Shown: one piece after another, positions 20,186 to 33,656 of the stretch
How the letters are laid out: each line of letters begins with the position of its first letter
Position numbering within the stretch: position 1 is the first letter of the stretch
Assembly: GCF_963924675.1 (NCBI RefSeq)
Contig: NC_089238.1
Location: forward strand, 22,177,815-22,241,814
DNA length: 64,000 bases
From: Phocoena phocoena
Lineage: Eukaryota > Chordata > Mammalia > Artiodactyla > Phocoenidae
Direction: 5' to 3'
The notes under the pieces: model-generated
The model's database searches: none
What the model was told of the DNA's origin: nothing
What the model saw: the letters and a program-made list of their open reading frames with translations, nothing else
Program-made: the position numbers and the translations under genes

Positions 20186-22954
20186 TTTTTCTTTTTTCAC
20201 ATCATTATTGGAGTATAAATGCTTTACAATGCTGTTAGTTTCTGCTGTACATCAAAGTGAATCAGCTATATGTATACATATATCGCCATATCCCCTCCTT
20301 CTTGAGCCTCTCTCCTACCCTCCCTATCCCATACCTTTAGGTCGTCACAAAGCATCAAGTTGATCTCCTTGTGCTATGCAGCAGCTTCCCACTAGTCATC
20401 CATTTTATATTTGGTAGTGTATATATGTCAATGCTTCTCTCTCACTTCATCCCAGCTTCCTGTTTCCCCTGTGCTCTCAATTCCATTCTCTACACCTGTA
20501 TCTTTATCATACTCTGTCAGTAGGTTCATCAGTACTGCATTTTTAGATTCCATATATCTGCATTAGCATATGGTATTTGTTTTTCCCTTTCTGACTTACT
20601 TCACTCTGTATGACAGACTCTAGGTCCATTCACCTCACTACAAATAAATGCTTTATTTTTATGGCTGAGTAATATTTCATTGTATATATGTGCCACACCT
20701 TCTTTATCCATTCATCTGTTGATGGATATTTAGGTTGCTTCCATGTCCTGGCTATTGCAAATAGTGCTGCAATGAACATTGTGGTACATGTCTCTTTAAG
20801 AATTATGGTTTTCTCAGGGTATATGTCAAGTAGTGGGATTGCTGAGTCACATGCTAGTTCTATTTTTAGTTTTTTAAGGAAACTCCATACTGTTCTCCAT
20901 AGTGGCTTTCTCAATTTACATTACCACCAACAGTACAAGAGGGTTCCCATTTCTCCACACCCTCTCCAGCATTGATTGCTTGTAGATTTTTTGATGATGG
21001 CCATTCTGACCAGGGTGAGTTGATACTTCATTGTGGTTTTGATTTGCATTTCTCTAATGATCAGTGATGTTGAGCATCCTTTCATGTATTTGTTGGCCAT
21101 CTGTATGTCTTCTTTGGAGAAATGTCAATTTATCTCTCTGCCCATTTTTGGATTTGGTTGTTTGCTTTTGCAATATTGGACTGCCTGAGCTGCTTGTATA
21201 TTTTGAAGATTAGTCCTTGGTCTATTGCTTCATTTTCAAATATTTTCTCCATTTTCAGTGTTTTCTTTTTGTTGTGTCTATATTTTCCTTTACTGTGCAA
21301 AAGGTTTTAAGTTTCATTAGGTCCCATTTTTTAATTTTTGTTTTTATTCCCCTTATTCTGGGAGGTGGGTTAAAAGGATTTTGCTGTGATTTATGTCATG
21401 AAGTGTTCTGGCTATTTTTTCCTTTAAGGGTTTTATAGTGTCTGGCCTTACATTTAGGACTTTCATCCATTTTGAGTTTATTTTTGTGTATGGTGTTAGG
21501 GAGTGATCTAATTTCATTCTTTTACTGTTCTGTCCATTTTTCCCTGCACCATTTATTGAAGAGGCTGTCTTTTCTCCATTGTATATTCTTGTTTGCTTTG
21601 TCAAAGGTAAGGTGACCATATATACGTGGTTTTATCTCTGGGCTTTCTGTCCTCTTCATTTGATATATATTTCTATTAAAGTGCCAGTACCATACTCTCT
21701 TGATTACTGTAGGTTTTTAGAATAGTCTGAAGTCAGAGAGCCTGATTCCTTCAGCTCCATTTTTCTTTCTTAAGATTGCTTTGGGTCTTCAGTGTCTTCT
21801 GTGTTTCCATACAAATTTTAAAATTTCTTGTTCTAGTTCTATGAAAAATGCCATTGGTAATTTGATAGGGATTGCATTGAACCTGTATATTGCTTTGGAT
21901 AGTAAAGTCCTTTTCACAATATAGATTCTTCTAATCCAAGAGTATGGCATATTTCTCCAACTCTTTATGTCATCTTTGATTACTTTCATCAGTGTTTTAT
22001 AGTTTTCTGAGTACTGGTCCTTTGCCTGCTTAGGTAGGTTTATTCCTAAGTGTTTTATTCATTTTATTGTGATGGTAAATGGTATTGTTTCCTTAATTTC
22101 AATTTTTGATCTTTCATTGTTAGAGTATAGGAATGTAAGTGATTTCTGTGTATTATTTTTGTATCCTGCAACCTTACCAAACTCATTGATGAGTTCTAGT
22201 AGCTTTCTTCTGGCAACTTTAGGATTTTCTATGTATATTATCATGTCATCTTCAAACAGTGACAGTTTTACTTCTTTTCTAATTTGTGTTCATTTCTTTT
22301 TCTTCTCTGCTTTCTGTGGCGAGGACTTCCACTGCTATGTTGAAAAATAATGGTGAGAGTGGGCAACCTTGTCTTGTTTCTGATCTTACAAGAAATGCTT
22401 TCAGTTTTCACCATTGAGAATGATGTTGGCTGTGGTTTTGTCATATATGGCTTTTATTATGTTGAGGTAGGTTCCCTCTATGTCCACTTTCTTGAGAATT
22501 TTTACCATAAATGGGTGTTGAATTTTGTCAAAAGATTCTTCTGCATCTATTGAGATGATCATATGGTTTTATTCCTAATTTGTTAGCATGGTGTATCACA
22601 TTGATTGATTTGAATATATTGAAGAATCCTTGCATCCCTGGGATAAATCCCACTTGATCATGGTGTATGATATTTTTAATGTGTTGTTGGATTCTCTTTG
22701 CTAGTATTTTGTTGAGGATTTCTGCATCTATGTTCATCAGTGGTATTTACCTTTAATTTTCCTTTTTGTGATATCTTTGTCTGGTTTTTGTGTCAATGTG
22801 ATGTTGGCCTTGTAAAACGAGATTGGGAGTGTTCTTCTCTCTGCAATTTTTGAAAGAGTTTGAGAAGGATAGGTGCTAACTCTTCTTTAAATAATTGATA
22901 GAATTCTTCTGTGAAGCCAGCTGGTCCTGGGCTTTTGTTTGTTTGAAGGTTTTT
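20186..22954 (-). mobile_element. L1-6 (segment 1): 3'UTR and ORF2 3' part
   Basis: Minus-strand L1 starting with its T-rich tail complement at 20186 and TTATTGGAGTATAAATGC (the complement of the AATAA-bearing 3' end). The 3'UTR runs to about 20550, then ORF2 on the minus strand up to 22954, where L1-7 interrupts. ORF2 pieces such as 20630-20914, 21353-21619 and 22528-22737 are recognisable but broken. FADD appears in damaged form near 22250 ('gtcatcttcaaacagtgaca' complement). It resumes at 25061. Confidence 0.85.
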
Positions 22955-25045
22955 GGGGTTTCTTTATTGGAGTATAATCTTTATTGGAGTATAATTGCTT
23001 TACAATGGTGTGTTAGTTTCTGCTTTACAACAAAATGAATCAGTTATATATATATATATATACATATGTTCCCATATCTCTTCCCTCTTGCGTCTCCCTC
23101 CCTCCCACCCTGCCTATCCCACACCTCCAGGAGATCACAAAGCACAGAGCTGATCTCCCTGTGCTATACGGCTGCTTCCCACTAGCTATCTAACTTACGT
23201 TTGGTAGTGTATATACGTACATGCCTCTCTCTCACTTTGTCACAGCTTACCCTTCCCCCTCCCCATATCAAGTCCATTCTTGAGGTCTGTGTCTTTATTC
23301 CTCTCTTACCCCTAGGCTCTTCATGATATTTTTTTCTTAAATTCCATATATATGTGTTAGCATATGGTATTTGTCGCTCTCTTTCTGACTTACTTCCCTC
23401 TGTATGACAGACCCTAGGTCTATACACCTCATTACAAATAGTTCAATTTCATTTCTTTTTATGGCTGAGTAATATTCCATTGTGTATATGTGCCACATCT
23501 TCTTTATCCATTCATCCGATGATGGACACTTAGGTTGTTTCCATATCCTGGCTATTGTAAACAGAGCTGCAATGAACATTTTGGTACATGACTCTTTTTG
23601 AATTATGGTTTTCTCAGGGTATATGTCCAGTAGTGGGATTGCTGGGTCATATGGTAGTTCTATTTATAGTTTTTAAGGAACCTCCATACTGTTCTCCACA
23701 GTGGCTGTATCAATTTACATTCCCACCAACAGTGCAAGAGTGTTCCCTTTTCTCCACACCCTCTCCAGTATTTATTGTTTCTAGATTTTTTTATGATGGC
23801 CATTCTGACTGGTGTGAGATGATATCTCACTGTAGTTTTGATTTGCATTTCTCTAATGATTAATGATGTTGAGCATGATTTCATGTGTTTGTTGGCAATC
23901 TGTATATCTTCTTTCGAGAAATGTCTATTTAGGTCTTCTGCCCATTTTTGGATTGGGTTGTTTGTTTTTTGTTATTGAGCTGCATGAACTGCTTGTAAAT
24001 TTTGGAGATTAATCCGTTGTCAGTTGCTTCATTTACAAATATTTTCTCCCATTCTTAAGGTTGTCTTTTGGTCTTGATTATGGTTTCCTTTGCTGTACAA
24101 AAGCTTTGAAGTTTCATTAGGTCCCACTTCTTTATTTTTGTTTTTATTTCCATTTCTCTAGGAGATGGGTCAAAAAGGACCTTGCTGTGATTTATGTCAT
24201 GGAGTGTTCTGCCTATGTTTTTCTCTAACAGTTTGATAGTTTCTGGCCTTACATTTAGGTCTTTAATCCATTTTGAGCTTATTTTGTGTATGGTGTTAGG
24301 GATTGCTCTACACACTTTTACATGTACCTGTCCAGTTTTCCCAGCACCATTTATTGAAGAGGCTGTCCTTTCTCCACTGTACATTCCTGCCTCCTTTATC
24401 AAAGATAAGGTGACCATATGTGTGTAGGTTTATCTCTGGGCTTTCTATCCTGTTCCATTGATCTATCTTTCTGTTTTTTGCCAGTACCATACTGTCTTGA
24501 ATACTGTAGCTTTGTAGTATAGTCTGAAGTCAGGGAGCCTCATTCCTCCAGCTCCGCTTTTCATTCTCAAGATTGTTTTGGCTATTCGGGGTCTTTTGTG
24601 TTTCCATACAAATGTGAAATATTTTGTTCTAGTTCTGTGAAAAATGCCAGTGGTAGTTTGATAGGGATTGCATTGAATCTGTAGATTGCTTTGGGTAGTA
24701 GAGTCATTTTCACAATGTTCATTCTTCCCATCCAAGAACATGGTATCTCTCTCCATCTATTTGTATCATCTTTAATTTCATTCATCAGTGGCTTATAATT
24801 TTCTGCATACAGGTCTTTTGTCTCCTTCGGTAGGTGTATTCCTAGATATTTTATTCTTTTTGTTGCAATGGTAAATGCGAATGTTTTCTTGATTTCACTT
24901 TCAGATTTTTCATCATTAGTTTATAGGAATGCCAGAGATTTCTGTACATTAAATTTTTACCTGCTACTTTACCAAATTCATTGTTTAGCTCTAGCAGTTT
25001 TCTGGTAGCATCTTTAGGATTCTCTATATATAGTACCATGTCATC
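22955..25045 (-). mobile_element. L1-7: 5'-truncated minus L1 inside L1-6
   Basis: About 2.1 kb, made of a 3'UTR (about 22961-23335) and ORF2 C-terminal half (to 25045). It is bounded by perfect 15-bp TSDs TGTTTGAAGGTTTTT at 22940-22954 and 25046-25060. It is truncated within the reverse-transcriptase domain next to the FADD codons ('accatgtcatc'). ORF2 pieces at 23337-23579, 23660-23884, 24055-24417 and 24463-24785 show the usual C-terminal blocks ([34 protein letters not shown]) with few breaks, so it is fairly young. Confidence 0.93.
22961..22994 (-). repeat. 17-bp tandem duplication at L1-7 3' end
   Basis: TCTTTATTGGAGTATAA occurs twice head to tail (22961-22977 and 22978-22994). On the L1 strand this doubles the CCAATAAAGA block that holds the polyadenylation signal. 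Confidence 0.9.
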
Positions 25046-26494
25046 TGTTTGAAGGTTTTTAGTTACAGTTTTAATTTCAGTGCTTGTGATTGGTCTGTTT
25101 GTGTATTTTAATGGGTCCTAGTTCAGTCTTCGAAAGTTGTACCTTTTGAAGAATTTGTACATTTCTCCAGAATGTCCATTTTAGTGGCATATAGTTGCTT
25201 GTAGTAGTATCTTATGATATTTTGTATTTCTGCAGTGCCAGTTATATTCTCTCCATTTTCAGTTCAAATTTTATTGATTTGAGTCCTCTCCCTTTTTTCT
25301 TGTTGAGTCTTGTTTTAGGTTTATCAATTTTGTTTATGTTCTCCAAGAGCAAACTTTTAGTTTTATTGATCTTTACTATTTTTTCTTCATTTCTATTTCA
25401 TTTATATCTGCTCTGACCTTTATGATTTCTTTCCTTCTACTAACTTTGGGTTTTCTTTGTTCTTTTTTTACTAGTTCTTTTGTTATAAAGTGAGATTGTT
25501 TTTTTGAGATGTTTCTTGTTTTTTGAGGTGAGCTTGAATTGCTATGAACTTCCTTCTTAGAACTGCTTTTGCTGTGTCCCATAGGTTTTGGATCACCCTT
25601 TTTTCATTGTCATTTGTTTCTATGTATTTTTCATTTCCACTTTCATTTTTCCAGAGATCTCTTGGTTATTTAACACCATACTGTTTAACCCTCATGTAAT
25701 TGTGGTTTTAAAGTTTTTTTCTCCTGTAAATGATTTATAATCTCATAGTGTTGTGGTCGGAAAAGATGCTTGATATGACTTCAATTTTTCTTAAATTTTC
25801 CAAGGCTTGATTTGTGAACAAGATATGATCTGTTCTGGAGAACATTCCGTGTGCACTTGAGAAGAAAATATATTTTTCTGCTTTCAGGTGTAATGTCTTA
25901 AAGACATCAATTAAGTCTATCTTGTCTATTGTGTCATTTAAAGCTTGTGTTTCCTTATTTATTTTCTGTCTGGATAATCTGTCTATTTTTTTAAGTGAGG
26001 TGTTAAAGTCACCCATTTTTTTGTGTTACTGTTGATTTCCCCTTTTATGGTCGATAGCATTTGCCTTATGTATTGTAGTGCTCCTATGTTGGGTGCATAA
26101 ATATTTATAATTCTTTTCTCTTCTTCTAGGATTGATCCCTTGAGGTTATGTAGTGTCTTTGCTTATCTCTTGTAACAATCTTTATTTTAAAGTCTATTTT
26201 ATCTGATATGAATATGGCTACTCTCGCTTTCTTGTAACTTGCATTTTCATGGAATATCTTTTTCCATCCCCTCTCTTTTAGTCTGTATGTATCCTTAGGT
26301 CTGAAGTGGGTGTCTTGTAAACAGCATATATGAGGGTCTTGTTTTTGTATCTATTCAGCCAGTCTACGTCTTTTGGTTTGAGCATTTAATACATTTACAT
26401 TCAAGGTGATTATCAATATGCTTTTTCCCATTAGCATTTTCTTAATTGATCTTGGTTTGTTTCAGTGGGCCTTTTTCTTCTCTTGTGTTTGCCA

Positions 26495-27354
26495 CTTGTA
26501 GCAGTTCCTTTAGCATTTGTTGTAAAGCTGGTTTGGTGGTGCTGAATTCTGTAGCTCTTGTTTGTCTGCAAAGCTTTTGATTTCTCCATTGAGTATGAAT
26601 GAGATTCTTGCTGGGTAAACATTTTTGCAGATTTTTCCCTTTCATCACTTTAAATATGTCCTGCCACTCCCTTCTGGCTTGCAGAGTTTCTGCTGAAAGA
26701 TCAGCTGTTAACCTTATGGGGACTCCCCTATATGTTATTTGTTGCTTTTTTCCTTGCTGCTTTTAATATTTTTTCTTTGTATTTCATTATTGATAGTTTG
26801 ATTAATATGTGTCTTGGTGTGTTTCTCTTTGGGTTTATCCTCTGTGGGACTCCCTGCAAGACCTGGACAGGATTAACTATTTCCTTTCCCATTTAGGGAA
26901 GTTTTCAACTATAATCTCTTCAAATATTTTCTCAGACACTTTCTTTTCCTCTTCTTACTCTGGAACCCCTATAATTCGAATGTTGGTGCATTTAATATTG
27001 TCCCAGAAGTCTTTGAGACTGTCCTCAATTCTTTTCATTCTTTTTTCCTTATTCTGCTCCCTGGCAGTTATTTCAACCATTTTATCTTCCAGGTCACTTA
27101 CCCGTTCTTCTGGCTCAGTTATTCTGCTATTGGTTCTTTCTAGAGTATTTTTAATTTGTTATTCTGTTGTTCATCACTGTGTGCTTGCTTCTTAGTTCTT
27201 CTAGATCCTTGTTAAACGTTTCTTGTATTTTCTCCATTCTGCTTCCAAGATTTTGGATCATCTTTACTATCATTACTCTGAACTTTTTTACTGGTAGCTT
27301 CCCTATTTTGTCTTCATTTATCTGGTCTTGTAGGTTTTTACCTTGCTCCTTCAT
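26495..27354 (-). pseudogene. L1-6 ORF1, broken
   Basis: Begins at about 27354 (MKEQGKNLQDQINEDKIGKL). After 67 codons a stop interrupts the coiled coil, near 27151. The later RRM and C-terminal parts are visible on the complement near 26985 and 26670 ('tgccactcccttctggcttg'). No protein can be made from this frame. Confidence 0.85.
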
Positions 27355-27639
27355 CTGTAATTTTTTTTTTGTTTCCTTCTTTTTTTCCTTTTTTGATGGG
27401 TGGGGCTGTATTCTGATCTTACTGGTTGTTTGGCCTTAGGTGTCCAGCACTGGAGTTTGCAGGCAGTTGTGTAGAGCTGGTCTTTGTGCCAAGATGAGGA
27501 TCTCTGGGAGGCCTCACTCCAATTACTCTTCTCCTGCGTCTGAGGTTCTCTGTTAGTCCAATAGTTTGGACACAGTACTCCAATCACAGGAGCTCAGGCC
27601 CAATGTCCAGCCTGGGAACCAACATCCGACAAGCTATGT

Positions 27640-27925
27640 GGCACAGTTAAGAAAGAAAAAAGAAAAGAAAAAAGGAGCAGTACAATAACAAATAATAAAA
27701 AATAAAATAAAATTAGAAAAATAAAAAATATATTAGGAAAAATAAAAATATATTGAAAAACCTGCAACAAGGTAAAACAAAAGCACAACAGGAGGAAGAA
27801 GAAAAAAATAATGGGGAATAATCCAAAAGGAGCAGAACAATAACAGAGGATAAATAATAAAATAAAATTATAAAATTAAAATATTTATTAGAAAAAAATG
27901 TAAATGAATCAAAAACAACAACATA
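27640..27925. repeat. A-rich low-complexity zone in L1-6 5'UTR
   Basis: About 280 bp of A/AT-rich sequence with repeats of AAATAAAATAAAATTA and 'aaaaggagcagaacaataac' (near 27673 and 27825). The equivalent zone in L1-13 lies at 49230-49460, so this is an inherited part of this L1 subfamily's 5'UTR, not a poly(A) tail. Confidence 0.8.
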
Positions 27926-28882
27926 GGCATCCCTATAAGGGCAAGAATCTAGAAATCTGGATTAGTTCAAGATGGCAGAGTAGAAGTACGTGCTCTCACT
28001 ATCTCTTGCGAGAACATCAGAATCACAACTAAGTGCCGAACAATCATTGACAGGAAGACACTGGAACTCACCAAAAAAGATACCCCACATATAAAGACAA
28101 AGGAGAAGCCACAATGAGATAGTAGGAGGGGTGCAATCACAATAAAATTAAATCTCATAACTGCTGGGTGAGTGACTCACAAACTGCAGAACACTTACAC
28201 CACAGAAGTCCACCTACTGGAGTGAAGGTTCTGAGGCACACGTCAGGCTTCTGAACCTGGGGGTCTGTCAACAGGAGGAGGAATTCCTAGAGAATCAGAC
28301 TTTGAAGGCCAGCGGGATTTGATTGAAGGACTTTGGCATGACTGGGGGAAAAAAGACTCCATTCTTGGAGGGCTCACACAAAGTAGTGAACTCATCAGGA
28401 CCCAGGGGAAAGAGCAGTGACCCCATAGGGACTGAACCAGACCTACATGCTAGTGTTGGAGAGTCTCCTGCAGAGTTGGGGGGGGTGACTCAGTCTCAGC
28501 GTGATGACAAGGACACTGTCAGCATAAGTTCTGGGAAGTACTCCTTGGCGTGAGCCCTCCCAGAGTCCGCCATTAGCCCCAACAAAGAGCCCAGGTAGGC
28601 TCCAGTGTTGGGTCGCCTCAGGCCATACAACCAACAGGGAGGGGGCCCAGCCCAACCCATCAGTAGACAAGTGGATTAAAGTTTTACTGAGCTCTTCCCA
28701 CGAGAGCAACAGCCAGCTCTACCCACCACCAGTCCCTCCCATCAGGAAACTTTATATATATCTGAAGATATCAGAAGCCTCTTAGATATCCTCATCCACC
28801 AGAGGGCAGACAGCAGAAGCAAGAAAAACTACAATCCTGCAGCTTGTGGAACAAAAACCACATTCACAGAAAGATAGACAAG

Positions 28883-29790
28883 ATGAAAAGGCAGAGGGCT
28901 ATGTACCAGATGAAGGGAAAAGATAAAGCCCGAGAAAAACAACTAAATGAAGTGGAGATAGGCAACCTTCCAGAACAAGAATTCAAAACAATGATAGTGA
29001 AGATGATCCAAGCCCTCGGAAAAAGAATGGAGGCAAAGATTGAGAAGATGCAAGAAATGTTTAACAAAGATCTAGAATTAAAGAACAAACAAACAGAGAT
29101 GAATGATACAATAACTGAAATGAAAAATACACTAGAAGGAACCAATAACAGAATAACTGAGGCAGAAGAACGGATAAGTGACCTGGAAGACAGAATGGTG
29201 GAATTCACTGCTGTGGAACAGAATAAAGAAAAAAGAATAAGAAGAAAAGAAGACAGCCTAAGAGAGCTATGGGACAACAATTAAAGGCAACAACATTCGC
29301 ATTATAGGGGTCCCAGAAGGAGAAGAGAGAGAGAGAGAATGTACCAGAGAAAATATTTGAAGAGATTATAGTCGAAAACTTCCCTAACATGGGAAAGGAA
29401 ATAGCCACCCAAGTCCAGGAAGTGCAGTGAGTTCCATACAGGATAAACCCAAGGATAAACACATCAAGACACATAGTAATCAAATTGGCAAGAATTAAAG
29501 ACAAAGAAAAAGTATTGAAAGCAGCAAGGGAAAAAGGACAAATAACATACAAGGGAATTCCCATAAGGTTAACAGCTGATTTCTAAGCAGACACTCTACA
29601 AGCCGGAAGGGAGTGGCATGATATACTTAAAGTGATGAAAGGGAAAAACCTACAACTAAGATTACTCTACCCAGTAAGGATCTCATTCAGATTTGATGGA
29701 GAAATTAAAAGTTTTACAGAAAAACAAAATCTAAGAGAATTCAGCACCACCAAACCAGCTGTACAACAAATGCTATAGGAACTTCTCTAA
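28883..29790 (+). pseudogene. L1-8 ORF1, broken
   Basis: Starts ATG at 28883 (MKRQRAMYQMKGKDKAREKQ) and is open for 133 codons through the coiled coil and ITEAEERISDLEDRMVE block. An extra base around 29280 (GACAACAATTAAAGG) shifts the frame to a TAA at 29282. In the restored phase there are further stops: TGA near 29426, TAA near 29583 and TAG near 29775. C-terminal 'aagccggaagggagtggcat' near 29600 confirms the family. Confidence 0.9.
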
Positions 29791-29848
29791 CTGGGAAACA
29801 TAAGAGGAGAAAATGACCTACAAAAACAAACACAAAACAATTAAGAAA

Positions 29849-32800
29849 ATGGTAATAGGAACATACATATCAATAACGTTAAACGTGAATGGATTAAATG
29901 CTCCAACCAAAACAAAGGCTTGCCGAATGGATACAAAAACAAGACCCATATATGCTGTCTACAAGAGACCCACTTCAGACATAGGGACAAGCACGGACTG
30001 AGAGAGGGGATGGAAAAAGATATTCCATGCAAATGGAAATCAAAAGAAAGCTGGGGTAGCAATACTCGTATGAGATAAAATAGACTTTAAAATAAAGAAT
30101 GCTACAAGAGACAAAGAAGGACACTACATAATAATCAAGGGATCAATCCAAGAAGAATATATAATAATTGTAAATATTTATGCATGCAACATAGAAGCAC
30201 CTCAATACATAACGCAAATGCTAACACCCATAAGAGAGGAAAATGGCAGCAACACATTCATATTAGGGGACTTTAACACCCCACTTTCACCAATGGACAG
30301 ATCATTCAAAATGAAAATAAATAAGGAAACACAAACTTTAAATGACACAATAGACCAGAATAATTTAATTGATATTTATAGGACATTTCATCAAAAAAAA
30401 ACAACAGGTTACACTTTCTTCTCAAGTGTGCAATGGAACATTCTCCAGGATATATCACATCTTGGGTCACAAATCAGGCCTCAGTAAATTTAAGAAAATT
30501 GAAATCATATCAAGCATCTTTTCTGACTACAACACTATGAGATTAGAAATCAATTACAGGGAAAAAAACGTAAAAAACACAAACACATTGGAGGCTAAAC
30601 AATATGTTACTAAATAACCAAGAGATCACTGAAGAAATCAAAGAGGAAATAAAAAAATACCTGGAGACAAATGACAATGAAAACATGACAATCCAAAACC
30701 TATGGGATGCGGCAAAAGCAATTCTAAGCGGGAAGTTTATAGCTATACAAGCCTACCTGAAGAAACAAGAAAAATCTCAAATAAACAATCTAACATTACA
30801 CTTAAAGGAACTAAAGAAAGAAGAACAAACAAAGCCTAAAGTTAGCAGAAGGAAAGAAATCATAAAGATCAGAGCAGAAATAAATGAAATAGAAACAAAG
30901 AAAACAACAGCAAAGATCAATAAAACTAAAAGAAGTTTCTTTGAGAAGATAAACAAAATTGATAACCCATTAGCCAGACTCATCAAGAAAAAGAGGGAGA
31001 GGACTCCAATCAATAAAATTAGAATTGAAAAAGGAGAAGTTACAACAGAAACCACAGAAATACAAAGCATCCTAAGAGACCACTACAAGCAACTCTATGC
31101 CAATAAAATGGACAACCTGGAAGAAATGGACAAATCCTTAGAAAGGTATAACCTTCCAAGACTGAATCCAGGAAGAAATAGAAAATATGATCAGACAAAT
31201 CACAAGTAATGAAATGGAAACTGTGACTAAAAATCTCCCAACAAACAAAACTCCAGGACCAGATGGCTTCACAGGTGAATTGTATCAAACATTTAGAGAA
31301 GAGCTAACACCCATCCTTCTCAAACTGTTCCAAAAATTTGCAGAGGAAGGAACACTCCCAAACTCATTCTATGAGGCCACCATCACCCTGATACCAAAAC
31401 CAGACAAAGATACTACAAATAAAGAAAATTAAATATCAATATCACTGATGAATATAGATGCAAAAATCCTCACCAAAATACTAGCAAACAGAATCCAACA
31501 ATGCATTACAAGGATCATACACCATGATCAAGTGGGATTTATCCCAGAGATGCAAGGATTCTTCAATAAACACAAATCAGTCAATGTGATACACCATATT
31601 AACAAATTGAAGAATAAATACGGTATGATCACCTCAATAGATGGAGAAAAACCTTTGACAAAATTCAACACCCAGAAATGATAAAAACTCTCCAGAAATT
31701 GGGCTTAGAGGGAACCTACCTCAACATAACAAAGGACATATATGACAAACCCACAGCAAACATTCTCATTGGTGAAAAACCAAAAGTTTTTCCTCTAAGA
31801 TCAGGAAAAAGACAAGGTTGCCCACTCTCACCACTATTATTCAACATAATTTTGGAAATCCTAGACATGGCAATCAGAGAAGAAAAAGAAATAAAAGGAA
31901 TACAAATTGGAAAAGAAGTAAAATTGTCACTGTTTGCAGATGCGATGATAGTATACATACAGAATCCTAACGATGTCATCAGAAAACTACTAGAGCTAAT
32001 CAATGAATTTGATAAAGTTGCAGGATACAAAATTAATGCACAGAAATTTCTTGCATTCCTATACACTAATGATGAAAAATCTGAAAGAGAAATTAAGGAA
32101 CCAGTTCCATTTATCATTGCAACAAAAAGAATAGAATACCTTGGAATAAACCTACCGAGGGAGACAAAAACCTGTATGCAGAAAACTATAAGACACTGAT
32201 GAAAGAAATTAAAGATTATACAAATAGATGGAGAGAGATACCGTGTTCTTGGATTGGAAGACTCAACATTGTGAAAATGACTCTACTACCCAAAGCAATC
32301 TACAGATTCAATGCAATCCCTATCAAACTACCACTGGCATTTTTCACAGAACTACAACAAAAAATTTCACAATTTGTATGGAAACACAAAAGACCCCGAA
32401 TAGCCAAAGCAGTCTTGTGGGGAAAAAATGGAGCTGGAGTAATCAGACTCCCAGACTTCAGACTATACTACAAAGCTACAGTAATCAAGACAATATTGTA
32501 CTGCCACAAAAACAGAAAGATAGATCAATGGAACAAGATAGAAAGCCCAGAGGTAAACCCACGCACATATGGTCACCTTATCTTTGATAAAGGACGCAGG
32601 AATGTACAGTGGAGAAAGGACAGCCTCTTCAATAAGTGGTGCTGGGAAAACTGGACAGGTACATGTAAAAGTATGAAATTAGATCACTCCCTAACACCGT
32701 ACACAAAAATAAGCTCCAAATGGATTAAAGACCTAAATGTAAGGCCAGAAACCATCAAACTCTTAGAGGAAAACATAGGCAGGACACTCTATGACATAAA

Positions 32801-33656
32801 TCACAGCAAGATCCTTTTTGACCCACCTCCTAGAGAAATGGAAATAAAAACAGAAATAAACAAATGGGACCTAATGGAACTTCAAAGCTTTTGCACAGCA
32901 AAGGAAACCATAAACAAGACCAAAAGACAACCCTCAGAATGGGAGAAAATATTTTCAAATGAAGCAACTGACAAAGGATTAATCTCCAAAATATGTAAAC
33001 AGCTCATGCAGCTCAATATTTAACAAGCAAACAACCCAATTCAAAAATAGGCAATAGACCTCAATAGATATTTCTCCAAAGAAGACATACAGATGGCCAA
33101 GAGACACATGAAAAGCTTCTCAACATCACTAATTATTAGAGAAATGCAAATCAAAATTACAATGAGGTATCACCTCACACCAGTTCGAATGGACATCATC
33201 AGATAATCTACAAACAACACATGCTGGAGAGGGTGTGGAGAAAAGGGAACCCTCTTGCACTGTTGGTGGGAATGTAAATTGATACAGCCACTATGGAGAG
33301 CAGTATGGCAGTTCCTTAAAAAACTAAAAATAGAGGTAATATATGACTCAGCAATCCCACTACTCGGTATATACCCAGAGAAAACTGTAATTCAAAAAGA
33401 CACATGCACCCCAATGTTCATTGCAGCACTATTTACAATAGCCAGGTCATGGAAGCAACCTAAATGCCCATTGACAGATGAATGGATAAAGAAGATGTGA
33501 TACATAAATACAATGGAATGTTACTTAGCCATAAAAAGGAATGCAATTGGGTCATTTGTAGAGACGTGGAAGGATCTAGAGACTGTCATACAGAGTGAAG
33601 TAAGTCAGAAAGAGAAAAACCAATATTGTATATTAACGCATATATGTGAAACGTAG
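29849..33656 (+). pseudogene. L1-8 ORF2, broken, FADD changed to FADA
   Basis: Endonuclease blocks are spread over two frames: [12 protein letters not shown] (near 30268) is present, while QETH is out of phase near 29965. The middle region is open at 30604-31209. Reverse-transcriptase pieces lie at 31187-31432, 31448-31681 and 31678-32199. In the last of these the catalytic FADD is FADA: codons TTT GCA GAT GCG, with GCG at 31942-31944 in place of an Asp codon. The C-terminal 274 codons (32199-33023) are open. The Cys-rich end lies near 33250. The frameshifts and the lost Asp make it inactive. Confidence 0.92.

Larger units (their letters stand above)
25061..27925 (-). mobile_element. L1-6 (segment 2): ORF2 5' part, ORF1 and A-rich 5'UTR
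   Basis: Continues L1-6 after L1-7: ORF2 reverse-transcriptase entry and endonuclease (25061 to about 26430; GDFNTSLKK-like block near 25990, SDHNTMRL near 25750), ORF1 (about 26495-27354), then 5'UTR with an A/T-rich zone from 27640 to 27925. Frames are broken throughout. L1-8 interrupts the 5'UTR at 27925, and it resumes at 33901. Confidence 0.85.

Noticed and set aside
23041..23062. Start or origin-like AT-rich element in the L1 3'UTR
   Set aside because: The TATATATA run is part of the L1 3'UTR, present with variable length in all related copies (20265, 51676, 52174).
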